Notes: generated from the sequence alone by a model not told the origin. DNA of 64,000 nt from Ruminococcaceae bacterium Marseille-P2935 (GCA_900104565.1 LT629952.1:744001-808000); one strand, 5' to 3'; shown: positions 9,556-18,212, counted from the stretch's first letter. Made by a program: numbers and translations.

Positions 9556-10344
9556 TTATCTGGCCTTAAGCCCAAGCCGCTGTCTTGCAATTTCGTATAC
9601 GAGAATTCCCGCCGCTACCGAAGCATTCAGGGAATTTACCTCTCCGCGCATTGGCAGAGAAACAACAAAGTCGCATTTTTCCCGGATTAACCGGCTGATT
9701 CCCCTTCCTTCTGACCCAACTACCAGGCCAACCCCGCCTGAGTAATCCACCTGGCACCAGCTCTGGCCTTCCATGTCTGCACCATAAATCCAAATTCCAC
9801 GTTGTTTTAAGTCCTCAATGGCAGACGCCAGGTTCGCTACCCGCACTACAGGGAAATGTTCGATTGCACCTGCAGAAGTTTTTGCTACAACAGCGGTCAA
9901 TCCCACTCCGCGGCGTTTTGGAATAATAATGCCATGGGCACCCGCCGCTTCCGCCGAGCGGATAATGGCCCCCAAATTGTGCGGGTCTTCAATTTCATCC
10001 GCAATTAAAATAAACGGGGGTTCTTCCCCTGCTCTTGCAAATATATCTTCCAGCTGGCTATAGCTGCGAGCCGAAATGACCGCCGCCACCCCCTGATGAT
10101 TCTGAACGCCGGTCAAAAATTCTATTTTTTGAGCGGTCGTTTCTTTTACTGGTACCCCACGTTCTTTTGCCAGGGCAATAATTCTGCCTAAAGGGCCTTT
10201 CCCCTCGCCTTTCACTATGTAGACTGTCTCCACATCTTGGTCGGTTTTTAACAATTCCAATACCGGATTACGTCCGGCTGTTACATCTTCCCTTGCAGAT
10301 TGACCCACAGAACCGTCCGTTTTATTGCGCTTAATCTGATCCAT
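9556..10344 (-). CDS. rlmB: 23S rRNA 2'-O-methyltransferase RlmB (SpoU family)
   Basis: Methylates the ribose of a guanosine in 23S rRNA (G2251 in E. coli numbering) using S-adenosylmethionine. 262 residues: an N-terminal substrate-binding domain (about residues 20-95) and a C-terminal SPOUT domain with the three knotted-fold motifs EDPHNLGAIIRSAEAAG, GLVVGSEGRGIS and the final LPMRGEVNSLNASVAAGIL. GGAGG stands 5 bases before the ATG. The close YacO/RlmB group cannot be told apart from TrmH-type enzymes with certainty, but the N-terminal domain favours RlmB. It is upstream of the ATPase-like gene and probably co-transcribed; the repeat array lies directly upstream. Confidence 0.9.
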   Translation of the reverse strand: MDQIKRNKTDGSVGQSAREDVTAGRNPVLELLKTDQDVETVYIVKGEGKGPLGRIIALAKERGVPVKETTAQKIEFLTGVQNHQGVAAVISARSYSQLEDIFARAGEEPPFILIADEIEDPHNLGAIIRSAEAAGAHGIIIPKRRGVGLTAVVAKTSAGAIEHFPVVRVANLASAIEDLKQRGIWIYGADMEGQSWCQVDYSGGVGLVVGSEGRGISRLIREKCDFVVSLPMRGEVNSLNASVAAGILVYEIARQRLGLKAR

Positions 10345-10433
10345 CTTTCCCTCCGCTGTCTTTTCTAACTTCTAATTAATACTAAATATTGGCACAATCA
10401 ACTCATAATACTCAGCGATACGCTTTTTATTGT

Positions 10434-10896
10434 CTTCGGCAACCGAAGGCTAACTGGCTGTTTGTTAAAGGTGGCCATCGCCATGTGGAAGACCATGGAA
10501 ATAAGTATCATAACCGAATACCAGTTATGATACCATATATACTAATTACAACTGCTAATTGTACATCTCATATAGTTTGTATATCAAAGTTTTTGGGGAC
10601 CCGATCAAAATTTTGATTTTGCAGCCAGGTGATGTGATTCACACGCAAAGTATATCAATGTCCTTCCGGCGTCCAAACCTTCGATTCGGGTACGCCGTGG
10701 AGTTATTATACCATGAACACGAAGTGTGAATGGTATAATTGGCCATTGCCGTATGGCAGGCCGCAGGAATAAGTATAATAAACGCTTTGCGGTTATTATA
10801 CCATGAACACGAAATGTGAATGGTATAATTGGCCATTGGGTCGCTTGTCGGCCTGGACCTGAAAGTATGATAGCCGCTTTGCGGTTATTATACCAT
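10434..10896. repeat. Degenerate palindromic tandem repeats, about 90 bp unit
   Basis: Two similar units start at 10702 and 10792 (lengths 90 and 92 bp), and a third begins at 10884 and breaks off. Each opens with GTTATTATACCATGAACACG and continues into TGAATGGTATAATTGGCCAT, which folds into a 15-bp hairpin with two mismatches (arms TTATACCAT/ATGGTATAA plus ACAC/GTGT). A GCTTTGCGGTTATTATACCA junction joins the units. A more diverged copy at about 10468-10545 keeps the GGCCAT, GAAATAAGTAT and ATACCAT blocks. No protein is encoded. The arms contain TATAAT on both strands. It lies upstream of rlmB and downstream of the small membrane protein gene. Confidence 0.8.
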
Positions 10897-10953
10897 ATTA
10901 CCCAACAATATCCAACGAATTTCGACCTAAAAAAGAAAAATCACCAATACCTG

Positions 10954-11238
10954 TTAAAAACGCAAAAAGGCTGCCGCAAGCAAAGCTCCCACACCAGCAG
11001 CGGAAATAAGTTTTAACAGGCTAAAGAAAATTTTAGGCTTCACTTTTACGGCCACAGGCTGGTAATGAATACCTGCAACATAGTCACGGGCACGTTGCTT
11101 TAATAAGCTTTTTTGTTTTTCATCTACCGGAAGAACAGGAGCCTGTTCTTCCTTCACAAAAAGAATTGCCTTCTCAAAATATTCATTTTCCATATCTACT
11201 ACTTCAATAATACGCTTTTGCGCTCCCCTCAGCATCAT
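10954..11238 (-). CDS. Small single-pass membrane protein, unknown function
   Basis: 94 residues, not recognised. A soluble acidic-to-basic N-terminal part of about 65 residues (rich in Glu, Lys, Gln) is followed by one C-terminal hydrophobic helix (FFSLLKLISAAGVGALLAAA) ending in FLRF, a tail-anchor arrangement. The reality of the gene is supported by a clean GGAGG 7 bases before a double ATG, at the head of a minus-strand series; the divergent gap lies upstream. No functional inference is possible. Confidence 0.6.
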   Translation of the reverse strand: MMLRGAQKRIIEVVDMENEYFEKAILFVKEEQAPVLPVDEKQKSLLKQRARDYVAGIHYQPVAVKVKPKIFFSLLKLISAAGVGALLAAAFLRF

Positions 11239-11944
11239 TCCAACGCCTCCAGAATTTTTTTGTAAAATTATTGTATAATTTCGTAGATATTGTTTGCTTT
11301 TTCCTGTTAAAATATACTGGAATGAATTTTGTCAAGTGCTTGGATTTTCCCACAATGTATATTCACTATGAATCTATGCAATCACAATATTTTGGACAAA
11401 AAACTTTTTTTTCACTATGTGTTGTGATCTGATTCATATAATTTTCCACACTATTATAAAAGACCAACGCTGTTTCCAAACAAAATATTACTATTTGTTG
11501 AGAAATTTATTTAAAATTTAAGTTGCCAATCCATATGTTGTTGAAAACTCTGTGGAAAGTGTTGAAATCTCCTTTGTTTTCCCCAAACTGCACTTTCCAC
11601 CCTATATTTGAAAATTTTTGTATATCCAAAAACTGGTAATCTTATTTTTACCAAAAGTAATTACCCCTTGACTATTGGAAAACAGATTATCGATTTTTTC
11701 TCCTTGACATTTTAAAATTTGATGTTCCGCACCCAAATTCTTCCTTATACTGAAAAGGTTGTACAAAAATGTTATAATAACCATAAAGTGGTGGCTACGC
11801 TTTTTCTTGGCTACGCTGGTATCTATCTTCATCCATACCTGGTATTACAATCATAAAAAAATCAGGTAAAGGGAAAACCTTTACCTATAATAAAAGTACC
11901 CGCTGTAAATAGAAAAATGAATTACATAGGAAGGTGAAATCCTT
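11239..11944. other. Divergent AT-rich intergenic region with DnaA-box-like words
   Basis: About 700 bp between the minus-strand block on the left and plus-strand genes on the right. It carries TTTTCCACA (11442), CTTTCCACA on the minus strand (11551-11559) and the related GTTGAAAACTCTGTGG block; the first fits the relaxed DnaA box TTWTNCACA. The word GGCTACGCT occurs twice near 11792 and 11810. A minus-strand frame at 11602-11832 has no ribosome site. No gene supported. Confidence 0.4.
11854..11886 (-). terminator. Hairpin with minus-strand T run ahead of the glycosylase gene
   Basis: Arms AGGTAAAGG and CCTTTACCT, 5-base loop, followed on the minus strand by seven T. It would stop transcription entering from the right; read on the plus strand it lies in the leader of the glycosylase gene. 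Which of the two matters is not clear. Confidence 0.5.
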
Positions 11945-12796
11945 TTGCAACGGAAAAATGATAAAGATCAAGTTATTTTAACTGGCCTTACAGATTTTGA
12001 CCTGAAACAAACTTTAGAATGCGGGCAATGTTTCCGTTGGAAGCCATTGCCGGACTTGTCTAATGCCTATACCGGCGTAGTAAAAAAGCATTGGTGTACC
12101 ATAATACAAAATAAAACTGAACTGATTTTTCAACACACAACGCCGGAAGAATTCGATTCCGTTTGGTGCCACTATTTTGATTTAAACCGCGATTATGCGG
12201 CAATAAAATCCATCCTTGGAGCTGACCCTGTGTTAAAGCAGGCAATTTCATTCGCTCCGGGAATACGGGTTTTAAACCAGCAGCCGTGGGAAGCATTATG
12301 CTCCTTTATTATTAGTCAAAACAACAACATTAAACGAATACAAGGTATTATTGAACGGTTATGCGAGCAATATGGCGAACCGTTGGAAAATGGATATTTT
12401 GCTTTTCCTACCCCGCAGCAACTGGCAGTTTTAGAGATTGATGATTTGGTGGAATTACGATGCGGTTTTCGGGCAAAATATATTCTTGATGCTGCTCGCA
12501 AAGTAACAAGCGGCGAAGTTAATTTAGAAAAAGCAAAGCTGTTAACGGTGCAGGAGTCACAGCAGATGCTTACCCAAATTTATGGCGTCGGGCCAAAGGT
12601 TGCACAGTGCGCCATGCTTTACGGTTTAGAAAAAACCGAGTGTCTGCCAATCGACGTTTGGATCAAACGTGCACTTGAGCATCTGTTTCCCAATGGATTG
12701 CCTGAGTTCGTTCTGCCATGGGCTGGCATTGCGCAGCAATATTTATTCCATTACGTTCGTTTTTGCCCCGATGCCTTGCCTGGCGTCCCTGCCTAA
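11945..12796 (+). CDS. 8-oxoguanine DNA glycosylase, OGG1 type
   Basis: Base-excision repair enzyme removing oxidised guanine. 283 residues. The N-terminal domain shows the OGG signature TLECGQCFRW (about residues 21-30), and the helix-hairpin-helix GPD domain has IYGVGPKVAQCAMLYG with the catalytic Lys, followed by the conserved Asp in LPIDVWIKRAL. AlkA-type 3-methyladenine glycosylases share the fold but lack the catalytic Lys, so OGG1 is preferred. The start is TTG at 11945 because AGGAAGGTG ends 8 bases before it and the ATG just downstream is out of frame. Stand-alone gene. Confidence 0.85.
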   Translation: MQRKNDKDQVILTGLTDFDLKQTLECGQCFRWKPLPDLSNAYTGVVKKHWCTIIQNKTELIFQHTTPEEFDSVWCHYFDLNRDYAAIKSILGADPVLKQAISFAPGIRVLNQQPWEALCSFIISQNNNIKRIQGIIERLCEQYGEPLENGYFAFPTPQQLAVLEIDDLVELRCGFRAKYILDAARKVTSGEVNLEKAKLLTVQESQQMLTQIYGVGPKVAQCAMLYGLEKTECLPIDVWIKRALEHLFPNGLPEFVLPWAGIAQQYLFHYVRFCPDALPGVPA

Positions 12797-12915
12797 AACC
12801 ATTGACCTCTTCCACGGAAGATGCCCCCTCCCCGTTCATAAGGGAGAATATTTTTTAGAATTTTACCCTTGTAAGCACCGGCTTAGAAATTTCCAAAAAA
12901 ATTCATCTGTTTTAA

Positions 12916-12944
12916 TTGCAATTTTTCCGTCTTTTTTATATAAT
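12916..12944 (+). promoter_or_regulatory. Predicted fba promoter
   Basis: TTGCAA, 17-bp spacer, TATAAT, about 80 bases before the fba start codon. Confidence 0.65.
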
Positions 12945-12965
12945 AAGTGAGGTTAATCGATCTAG

Positions 12966-12978
12966 CACGATCATCGTG
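12966..12978 (+). promoter_or_regulatory. Operator-like palindrome in the fba leader
   Basis: CACGAT-C-ATCGTG, a perfect 13-base palindrome just downstream of the predicted promoter, where a repressor would block transcription. No regulator is known to me for this exact word. Confidence 0.35.
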
Positions 12979-13022
12979 AAAACGATTCATCTATATTGTA
13001 AAAAATTAGGGGAGGTCATTTT

Positions 13023-13883
13023 ATGTTAGTGACAGGAAAACAAATTTTGGATCATGCTAATGAGCATGGATACGCCGTAGGCGCATTCAATATCAACAAC
13101 ATGGAGATTCTGCAAGCGGTTATTATGGCAGCTGAAAAGGAAAATTCTCCCGTTATTGTGCAGACGTCTGAGGGCGCTATTAAATATGCAGGAATCGAGT
13201 ATTTTGAAGCTTTGGTTCACTTGGCAGCCAATAAAACCAAAGTTCCTGTTTGCCTGCATCTGGATCATGGCACCACTTACAATACCATCATCAGCTGCAT
13301 TCGTCACGGCTGGTCTTCTGTTATGATTGACGGTTCTCATCATGACTTAAAAGGCAATATTGCCGTTACCAGCGAGATCGTTAAAGTTGCACATGCCGTC
13401 GGTGTTTCGGTTGAAGCTGAGCTGGGCAGACTTTCCGGCATTGAGGATCAGATCTCTGTCAGCGAAAAAGACGCCATCTATACCAATCCCGACGAAGCGG
13501 TTGAGTTTGTCAATGCTACCGGCGTAGATTCTTTGGCAATTGCCATTGGTACTGCTCATGGCAAATATAAAGGTGAGCCGAAGCTGGACATGGAGCGTTT
13601 GGATACCATTAAAAAAATGCTGAAAATGCCTATTGTTCTGCACGGTGCTTCCGGTATTACCGAGGCTCAGATTACCGAGGCTGTTAAACTGGGGGTTAAT
13701 AAAATCAACATCGATACTGATGTTCGCCAAGCTTTCACCGATGGTGTGCGTAAAGTAATTGAAACCAAACCTGAAGAGTTTGATCCCAGAAAGATCTGCG
13801 GCCCTGCCCGTGACCTAATGTGCGAAGTTGTCGCCAGCAAAATGCGCATGTTTGGTTCTTCCGGCCAAGCCTGGACCCTGTAA
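13023..13883 (+). CDS. fba: Class II fructose-1,6-bisphosphate aldolase
   Basis: Zn-dependent cleavage of fructose-1,6-bisphosphate into two triose phosphates in glycolysis. 286 residues, normal for the bacterial short class II type. The zinc ligands and catalytic residues appear in HLDHGTT (about 80-86), the EAELGRLSG block (about 137), GTAHGKYKG and HGASGIT, followed by the phosphate-binding NIDTDVRQAF. Gene order and length also fit the KbaY/GatY tagatose-bisphosphate aldolases, which share these motifs, so sugar specificity is inferred. GGGGAGG is found upstream of the ATG. Own promoter and terminator: a single gene transcript. Confidence 0.9.
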   Translation: MLVTGKQILDHANEHGYAVGAFNINNMEILQAVIMAAEKENSPVIVQTSEGAIKYAGIEYFEALVHLAANKTKVPVCLHLDHGTTYNTIISCIRHGWSSVMIDGSHHDLKGNIAVTSEIVKVAHAVGVSVEAELGRLSGIEDQISVSEKDAIYTNPDEAVEFVNATGVDSLAIAIGTAHGKYKGEPKLDMERLDTIKKMLKMPIVLHGASGITEAQITEAVKLGVNKINIDTDVRQAFTDGVRKVIETKPEEFDPRKICGPARDLMCEVVASKMRMFGSSGQAWTL

Positions 13884-13904
13884 TATTTTTACCATCATAA
13901 TACA

Positions 13905-13940
13905 AAGCACCCGATTTGCCGATCGGGTGCTTTTTGTTTT
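13905..13940 (+). terminator. fba terminator
   Basis: Perfect 11-bp arms (AAGCACCCGAT) with a 6-base loop and a T run, 20 bases after the fba stop. Confidence 0.9.
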
Positions 13941-14148
13941 GTATAAAAACCATGGGCAGTAGAATTCTTTTATTTCAAAGCAGTCGCAATCATTCCTCTT
14001 GTCCACACTACTTCTAGTTTTTTTTGGGTTATACGACCCATACAATGGAATGGGCCGACAGCGTCAGAAGAGGCATTCTCTTTTACCCGGCCGGCTTTAC
14101 CTTATTCCTGATTATTTTTTATTCTCTCTTTTCCGCCCTGCTATCAGT

Positions 14149-14492
14149 TTAACAGCCTTGCCTGTATAACTGAAAAAGCTGTACCGGCTTTTGCTTTGAT
14201 TTTGCAAATTTTACTGTATATATCGTTCCATGGGATTGTCCATCCCAAATAGCTAAAACCTGATAACAGTACTCTACAATTTGACGGTTTCGTACCAGCG
14301 GGGCCTTGTCCCTGTAAAGGTTATAAATTGGGAAAAAATGTGAAGCGGAATGCCGTGTTGTTTAGCATATTATTCTGCCAGATAATTTATTCCAATAACG
14401 CCGCCCGTAAAAATTTCTGTTATTCCAGTGGGAAGTAAGAAACCGATATCTACATATAATAATCCCTTAGAACCAATAGTGGCCAGCTTCAT
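14149..14492 (-). pseudogene. Broken SLOG/DUF2493-like gene
   Basis: A good ribosome site (GAGGAGG, 7 bases) precedes an ATG at 14492 that opens MKLATIGSKG, then TEIFTGGVIGINYLAE, the Rossmann-like nucleotide-binding start of DUF2493/YspA-type SLOG proteins (usual form: IGSR...SGGAxGID). A TAA stops it after 40 codons. Reading on in the same frame gives YAKQHGIPLHIF, and after a one-base shift the frame gives KAPLVRNRQIVEY, then LAIWDGQSHGT and KSKQKPVQLF, the conserved C-terminal half of the family. Thus one nonsense and one frameshift mutation have destroyed a gene of about 115 codons. Family recognition is by memory of the motif order. Confidence 0.75.
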
Positions 14493-14646
14493 GTTTTTTC
14501 CTCCTCTACAACTGTCAACATTCCCGGTAGGAAAGTTGGTTATCACCCCCCGCAGACTGCAGTTTTTTTTGCATTGCTGCAGATGGTTACAAAATTGCAT
14601 TGTCAAATAATACTGCAAATAGTATATTGCTTTTGCAAAAGGGCTA

Positions 14647-14675
14647 TTGCAATCTTTCCGATGCTTTACTATAAT
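14647..14675 (+). promoter_or_regulatory. Promoter of the riboswitch-folT unit
   Basis: TTGCAA, 17-bp spacer, perfect TATAAT; transcription would begin just before the riboswitch. Confidence 0.75.
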
Positions 14676-14688
14676 AGAATTGCATAAA

Positions 14689-14785
14689 AGCAGAGTAGAA
14701 ACCGACGCGTTAAGTGCCGTCTGAACGGGGAGTTGTCAGACGGACGAAAAGGCAACTTGCGGTGCCGGTTTCGCATCCCGCTGCT
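14689..14785 (+). ncRNA. Tetrahydrofolate (THF) riboswitch
   Basis: The 97-nt leader matches the THF/folE riboswitch pattern: GAGTAGA near the 5' side, then CGCGTTAAGTG, a P3 stem CCGTCTG/CAGACGG enclosing GAACGGGG, ACGAAAAGG, TTGCGGTG and a closing GCATCCCGCT. P1 is AGCAG/CTGCT and P2 AAACCG/CGGTTT; GTTG with CAAC fits the long-range pairing. It lies directly after a promoter and before a folate-type ECF transporter gene, the classic target, so reduced folate probably represses uptake. No clear terminator follows, and the ribosome site is about 50 nt downstream, so control is probably at translation (inference). Confidence 0.93.
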
Positions 14786-14847
14786 GCATAAACAGAGTTT
14801 TTTTGCCTCTATTTGTGTAGCAACAAAAACACAAAGGAGGTATTTTT

Positions 14848-15414
14848 ATGCAACAAATAAAAAAAATGTTCCATCAATCTGCCGAAGAACTGCGTAAACC
14901 AAGCGCCCTGGTCCTAACCGCTGTATTTGTGGCCCTTAATATTACGTTAGACCTGCTTAACGTACGGATACAGCTCACCCCTCAGCTGCGCATCGGTTTT
15001 GGCTTTTTGACAAACGCCATGGTGGGCATGCTGTTTGGACCGGTTGTCGCTATGTGCGCGGGTGCAGCGACCGACTTTTTGGGCTGGGTGGTAAACCCGG
15101 GCGGTGGTGCCTACTTTCCCGGTTTTACCGTTACCGCAATTTTGGCCGGGCTGGTTTGGGGAGTATTTCTTTACCAGAAAAAAGTAACCGTTTGGCGGGC
15201 GCTTTGTGCTAAGGGTATTATTAATTTGTTTTTGAATATTGGGCTTAACAGCATATGGCTTAAAATTTTTTACGGAAAGGGCATGCTGGCTGAACTGCCC
15301 ATGCGCATTGGAAAGAACCTGCTCATGCTGCCAATTGAGGTAGTTTTGCTTTTCTTTGTCGCAAAAGCAGTGGTAAAAATTTACTCACGGCGCAGGAACG
15401 CGCTGCCTTCTTAA
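14848..15414 (+). CDS. folT: Folate-specific ECF transporter S component
   Basis: Membrane substrate-binding subunit for folate that docks on the shared ECF energy module (not in this window). 188 residues with five or six hydrophobic helices and a short charged N-terminus. The segment RIGFGFLTNAMVGMLFGP and the FPGFTVTAIL stretch resemble FolT. The THF riboswitch upstream is what fixes the substrate; the sequence alone would allow another ECF S component. AAAGGAGG sits 7 bases before the ATG. Single gene closed by the shared terminator with spoIIE. Confidence 0.9.
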   Translation: MQQIKKMFHQSAEELRKPSALVLTAVFVALNITLDLLNVRIQLTPQLRIGFGFLTNAMVGMLFGPVVAMCAGAATDFLGWVVNPGGGAYFPGFTVTAILAGLVWGVFLYQKKVTVWRALCAKGIINLFLNIGLNSIWLKIFYGKGMLAELPMRIGKNLLMLPIEVVLLFFVAKAVVKIYSRRRNALPS

Positions 15415-15600
15415 TCAGAACTTTAATAAAGAACTCCTTCACTATGTAACTTGCAGAAACTTCACTGCATAGTGCTTGTACCCAGTTGCAGTGTACGGCA
15501 GTCTGCCCATTCACTGCATTCACCACCATTTCATATGCAATAGTTTTTTTACACGTTTTTATTCACTACGGCGTGCCGATGTACCGGAGATGTTTGTAAA
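15415..15600. other. Gap between folT and the shared terminator
   Basis: No gene. It contains CACTATG (15440) and CATAGTG (15467) as the arms of an imperfect inverted repeat and a CACTGCAT direct repeat. Meaning unknown. Confidence 0.3.
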
Positions 15601-15632
15601 AAGAGGAAGCTTATAAGCTTCCTCTTTTTTTG
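15599..15632. terminator. Bidirectional terminator between folT and spoIIE
   Basis: A 26-base perfect palindrome (half AAGAGGAAGCTTA) flanked by A and T runs; the two genes converge on it, so it can serve both. Confidence 0.85.
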
Positions 15633-15633
15633 G

Positions 15634-17970
15634 CTATATCCCCTTTTCCACCGCAGCAACCGCTACGGTGATATCGTCTTCATGGCCGTCAATCCGCCTG
15701 GCTTTTGCTACCTCAGCAATCTGTTTTGCCAGGGCCGCCGGGGTCTTATCAGGTGCGTTTTGAAGTTCAGAAAGCACCCACTCCACTCCAGTGGCTACCA
15801 CCCCGTCTGACACCATAACGACCAAATCCCCTGCCTTTAGTTGAATGGAGCTCTTTTCAAATTCTACTCCGCTTAAAATGCCTGCCGGCAATGACATGGA
15901 CTCCACATAGCCAGCCTTGCCGCCCCGCAACACAAAGGTGGGGGCAGCACCAGCTTTATAAAAATCAGTACGACCGGTATAAAGGTCCATAGCCATAATA
16001 TCTACCGTTGCCAGCGATTCTTCACCGGATTTCACCAATAGTGCAGAATTCACCATCTTTAAAGCCGCATCAAAACCAACTCCGGCCGAAATCAGCCTGG
16101 AAAGCAGGTTTGTGGTCATGTTGGAATCCACCGCCGCCATATTTCCGCTGCCCATACCGTCAGAAAGGATCAGATAAGCCATTCCACGGGTGGGGTCGCT
16201 TAAATACTCCACACTGTCTCCACACAGGCTAGCTCCCTTATGTGCCAGCTGGTAGCTTTCCTGTTTTACAGAATAAGTTGCTTTTTCTACAAAGGTTAGC
16301 ACTGCCCCCTGGGAATCTGTCTGCTGACGAGGAATTTCAAATTCCCGGTCGCACAGGTCTGACAGTTCCAAGGTGGTAGTCATACTATCCAGCCTTGGAA
16401 GTTTAAAAGCTGGAATGGAGGTTTCTACCGTCATGCGGTTATCCTGGTCCTCATACACGTTACAGTAAAACGGCTGAACTCCCTTTGCTGTAAAATATTC
16501 CGCCACCTTTTTTGTCAGTTCTCTATTACAGGAAGTAATGTCTTTTAATTCACTGTAAATGCCATCAATCAGCATAGCCATTCCGTCAAACTGATCGGTC
16601 ACCACCGACCTTACCTGTGATACTTTGCGGCTGGCGCCTTCCCGGGTAATAAAGTCTGCATACTCATTATTAATACAGTTGACTATTTCGTCCCCGTGGT
16701 AACAACGGTGCAAAAAGTGCCCCGAAAGGTTGTTAAGTGAAATATTACCTTGGCTTCGCAGCACAGGTACTGTGTCATTGAGCACATTCATAGTATCGTT
16801 ATATTCCCGTTCCCAACAGCGATGCCGAAAACCGCATTGTCCGCAAATTTTTTGACAGGTACGCTGAAAAATCGCCGAAATATCGGTGCCTCCTACATTT
16901 TTCAGCTTGGCCGAAACCTTCTGCGTGGTATCGGCAATCTCCCTTAACGAGTGGGCCGCCGAATGAAGCCTGCGCATAACCAGTGTTTTCACCAGCTGGG
17001 AGTCAGGTACCGCTTTATAGGTTACATTTCCTAACGCCATACGGCTCATAATACCTTTTGGTATTAACAAAAATAATACAGTAGCTGCAAAAACTTCATA
17101 AACCGGCGGCAGCATATGTGCTTTATCTGGTGCAAAGAAAATACCTGCCCCGTTTACCAATACCAGCGTCACCGCACAGCCAAACCGCCCAAAGGTTGAA
17201 AACACACCCGAAAGCAGCCCCCCAAGGCTGTATACACCCATTAAATAGCCGTATCCGTCCCCTATTACGCCGGCGGCAATCCCTGCGGTGATGCCGGCAA
17301 TCGACCCCGCCGCTTCCCCGCCATAACAGGCGGCAACTAGAATAATGGTTGCCGCAACAACACGGCCAACCGAAACCGGCCCGACATAAACGCTCATAAA
17401 TGCCAATACCAAAATGCCAAAGGTAATAATAGTACAGGAAAGTTCTGATTTGCTTGCAGTGTCAAAACCAGAATCTATCAGTCCCAAAGTTTTGGTAAAG
17501 AAATAGGTGGAGGCTGACGCCAGCAGCACTTCAGAAGCATACAGCAGTATTCCATATGGTGTAGCTTTAGTCGCCAGAGCCAACACAATACTGGTAGCTG
17601 TCATACAGCCAAAGGCTGCCATTGGCGGAAACGCCGTACTGGCCTGCAATGCTTTTTTGTCTGCAAAAATCCAGCGCACCGCCACCAGCAGAATCAACGC
17701 ACCGATATATCGTGTATTTTCCGCCGAACGAAACGAAATCAGGTACCCAACCATTGCTCCCACCGCTGCGGGAAACAGGCTGCGATTTTTTACCGACGCC
17801 ACATAAGCAACACCGAACGGTGAAAGATCTCCCAGCAGGAAGGAATTGGCCATAATCAGCCCAATAACTCCATGCAGAAGCCCTTCTACAACTACTCGGT
17901 ATGTTTTCATCTGCTGCTTTGCCCGCTGCATCAAAGAAATTCCTACTACATCCGTCCTGTTTTTCATCAT
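15634..17970 (-). CDS. spoIIE: Stage II sporulation protein E, PP2C phosphatase
   Basis: Forespore serine phosphatase that dephosphorylates SpoIIAA and so activates sigma-F; it also sits at the polar septum. About 778 residues. The N-terminal half carries about ten membrane helices (residues 25-310), the centre is the FtsZ-interacting region with a Cys-rich CGQCGFRHRCW segment, and the last 210 residues are the PP2C domain (LILSDGMGSGNMA, then VVMVSDGV and GHEDDITVAV with metal-binding Asp residues). Start: ATG at 17970 with GGTGGTG upstream; a TTG four codons earlier is also possible. A stand-alone gene, as in other spore formers, and strong evidence that the host sporulates. Confidence 0.95.
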   Translation of the reverse strand: MMKNRTDVVGISLMQRAKQQMKTYRVVVEGLLHGVIGLIMANSFLLGDLSPFGVAYVASVKNRSLFPAAVGAMVGYLISFRSAENTRYIGALILLVAVRWIFADKKALQASTAFPPMAAFGCMTATSIVLALATKATPYGILLYASEVLLASASTYFFTKTLGLIDSGFDTASKSELSCTIITFGILVLAFMSVYVGPVSVGRVVAATIILVAACYGGEAAGSIAGITAGIAAGVIGDGYGYLMGVYSLGGLLSGVFSTFGRFGCAVTLVLVNGAGIFFAPDKAHMLPPVYEVFAATVLFLLIPKGIMSRMALGNVTYKAVPDSQLVKTLVMRRLHSAAHSLREIADTTQKVSAKLKNVGGTDISAIFQRTCQKICGQCGFRHRCWEREYNDTMNVLNDTVPVLRSQGNISLNNLSGHFLHRCYHGDEIVNCINNEYADFITREGASRKVSQVRSVVTDQFDGMAMLIDGIYSELKDITSCNRELTKKVAEYFTAKGVQPFYCNVYEDQDNRMTVETSIPAFKLPRLDSMTTTLELSDLCDREFEIPRQQTDSQGAVLTFVEKATYSVKQESYQLAHKGASLCGDSVEYLSDPTRGMAYLILSDGMGSGNMAAVDSNMTTNLLSRLISAGVGFDAALKMVNSALLVKSGEESLATVDIMAMDLYTGRTDFYKAGAAPTFVLRGGKAGYVESMSLPAGILSGVEFEKSSIQLKAGDLVVMVSDGVVATGVEWVLSELQNAPDKTPAALAKQIAEVAKARRIDGHEDDITVAVAAVEKGI

Positions 17971-18212
17971 CTGCACCACCAAATCTCTGGTCTTTTTTTG
18001 GTTTTTTCCGCATATACTTTAGGTACTGCTTGTATTATAGGTGAATTTTGGTACAAACTTTGTCATACAAGGTGGGAGTTTTGGGTCGAAAACTGGTAAT
18101 TATTACCTATCTCTGCACGTTTGCAAGGAAACGAATCGCTTTTATCCTTGAAACCCCCACCAGGATATGGTATATTTTGAAGGTAATCTATAAGGAATGG
18201 TGGTCAATTATC

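Noticed and set aside
10639-10836. Minus-strand frame with an internal peptide repeat in the palindromic array
   Set aside because: The repeated peptide only mirrors the DNA repeat; no ribosome site.
10434-10896. CRISPR array
   Set aside because: Units are about 90 bp, imperfect, palindromic and joined directly; no unique spacers and no cas genes.
11602-11832. 76-codon minus-strand frame in the divergent gap
   Set aside because: No ribosome site and no recognisable sequence in very AT-rich DNA.
11239-11944. Chromosomal origin of replication
   Set aside because: Only one word fits the DnaA box well and no dnaA/dnaN is near; kept as a weak observation only.
13347-13730. 127-codon frame antisense to fba
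   Set aside because: Shadow of a strong coding region, no start signals.
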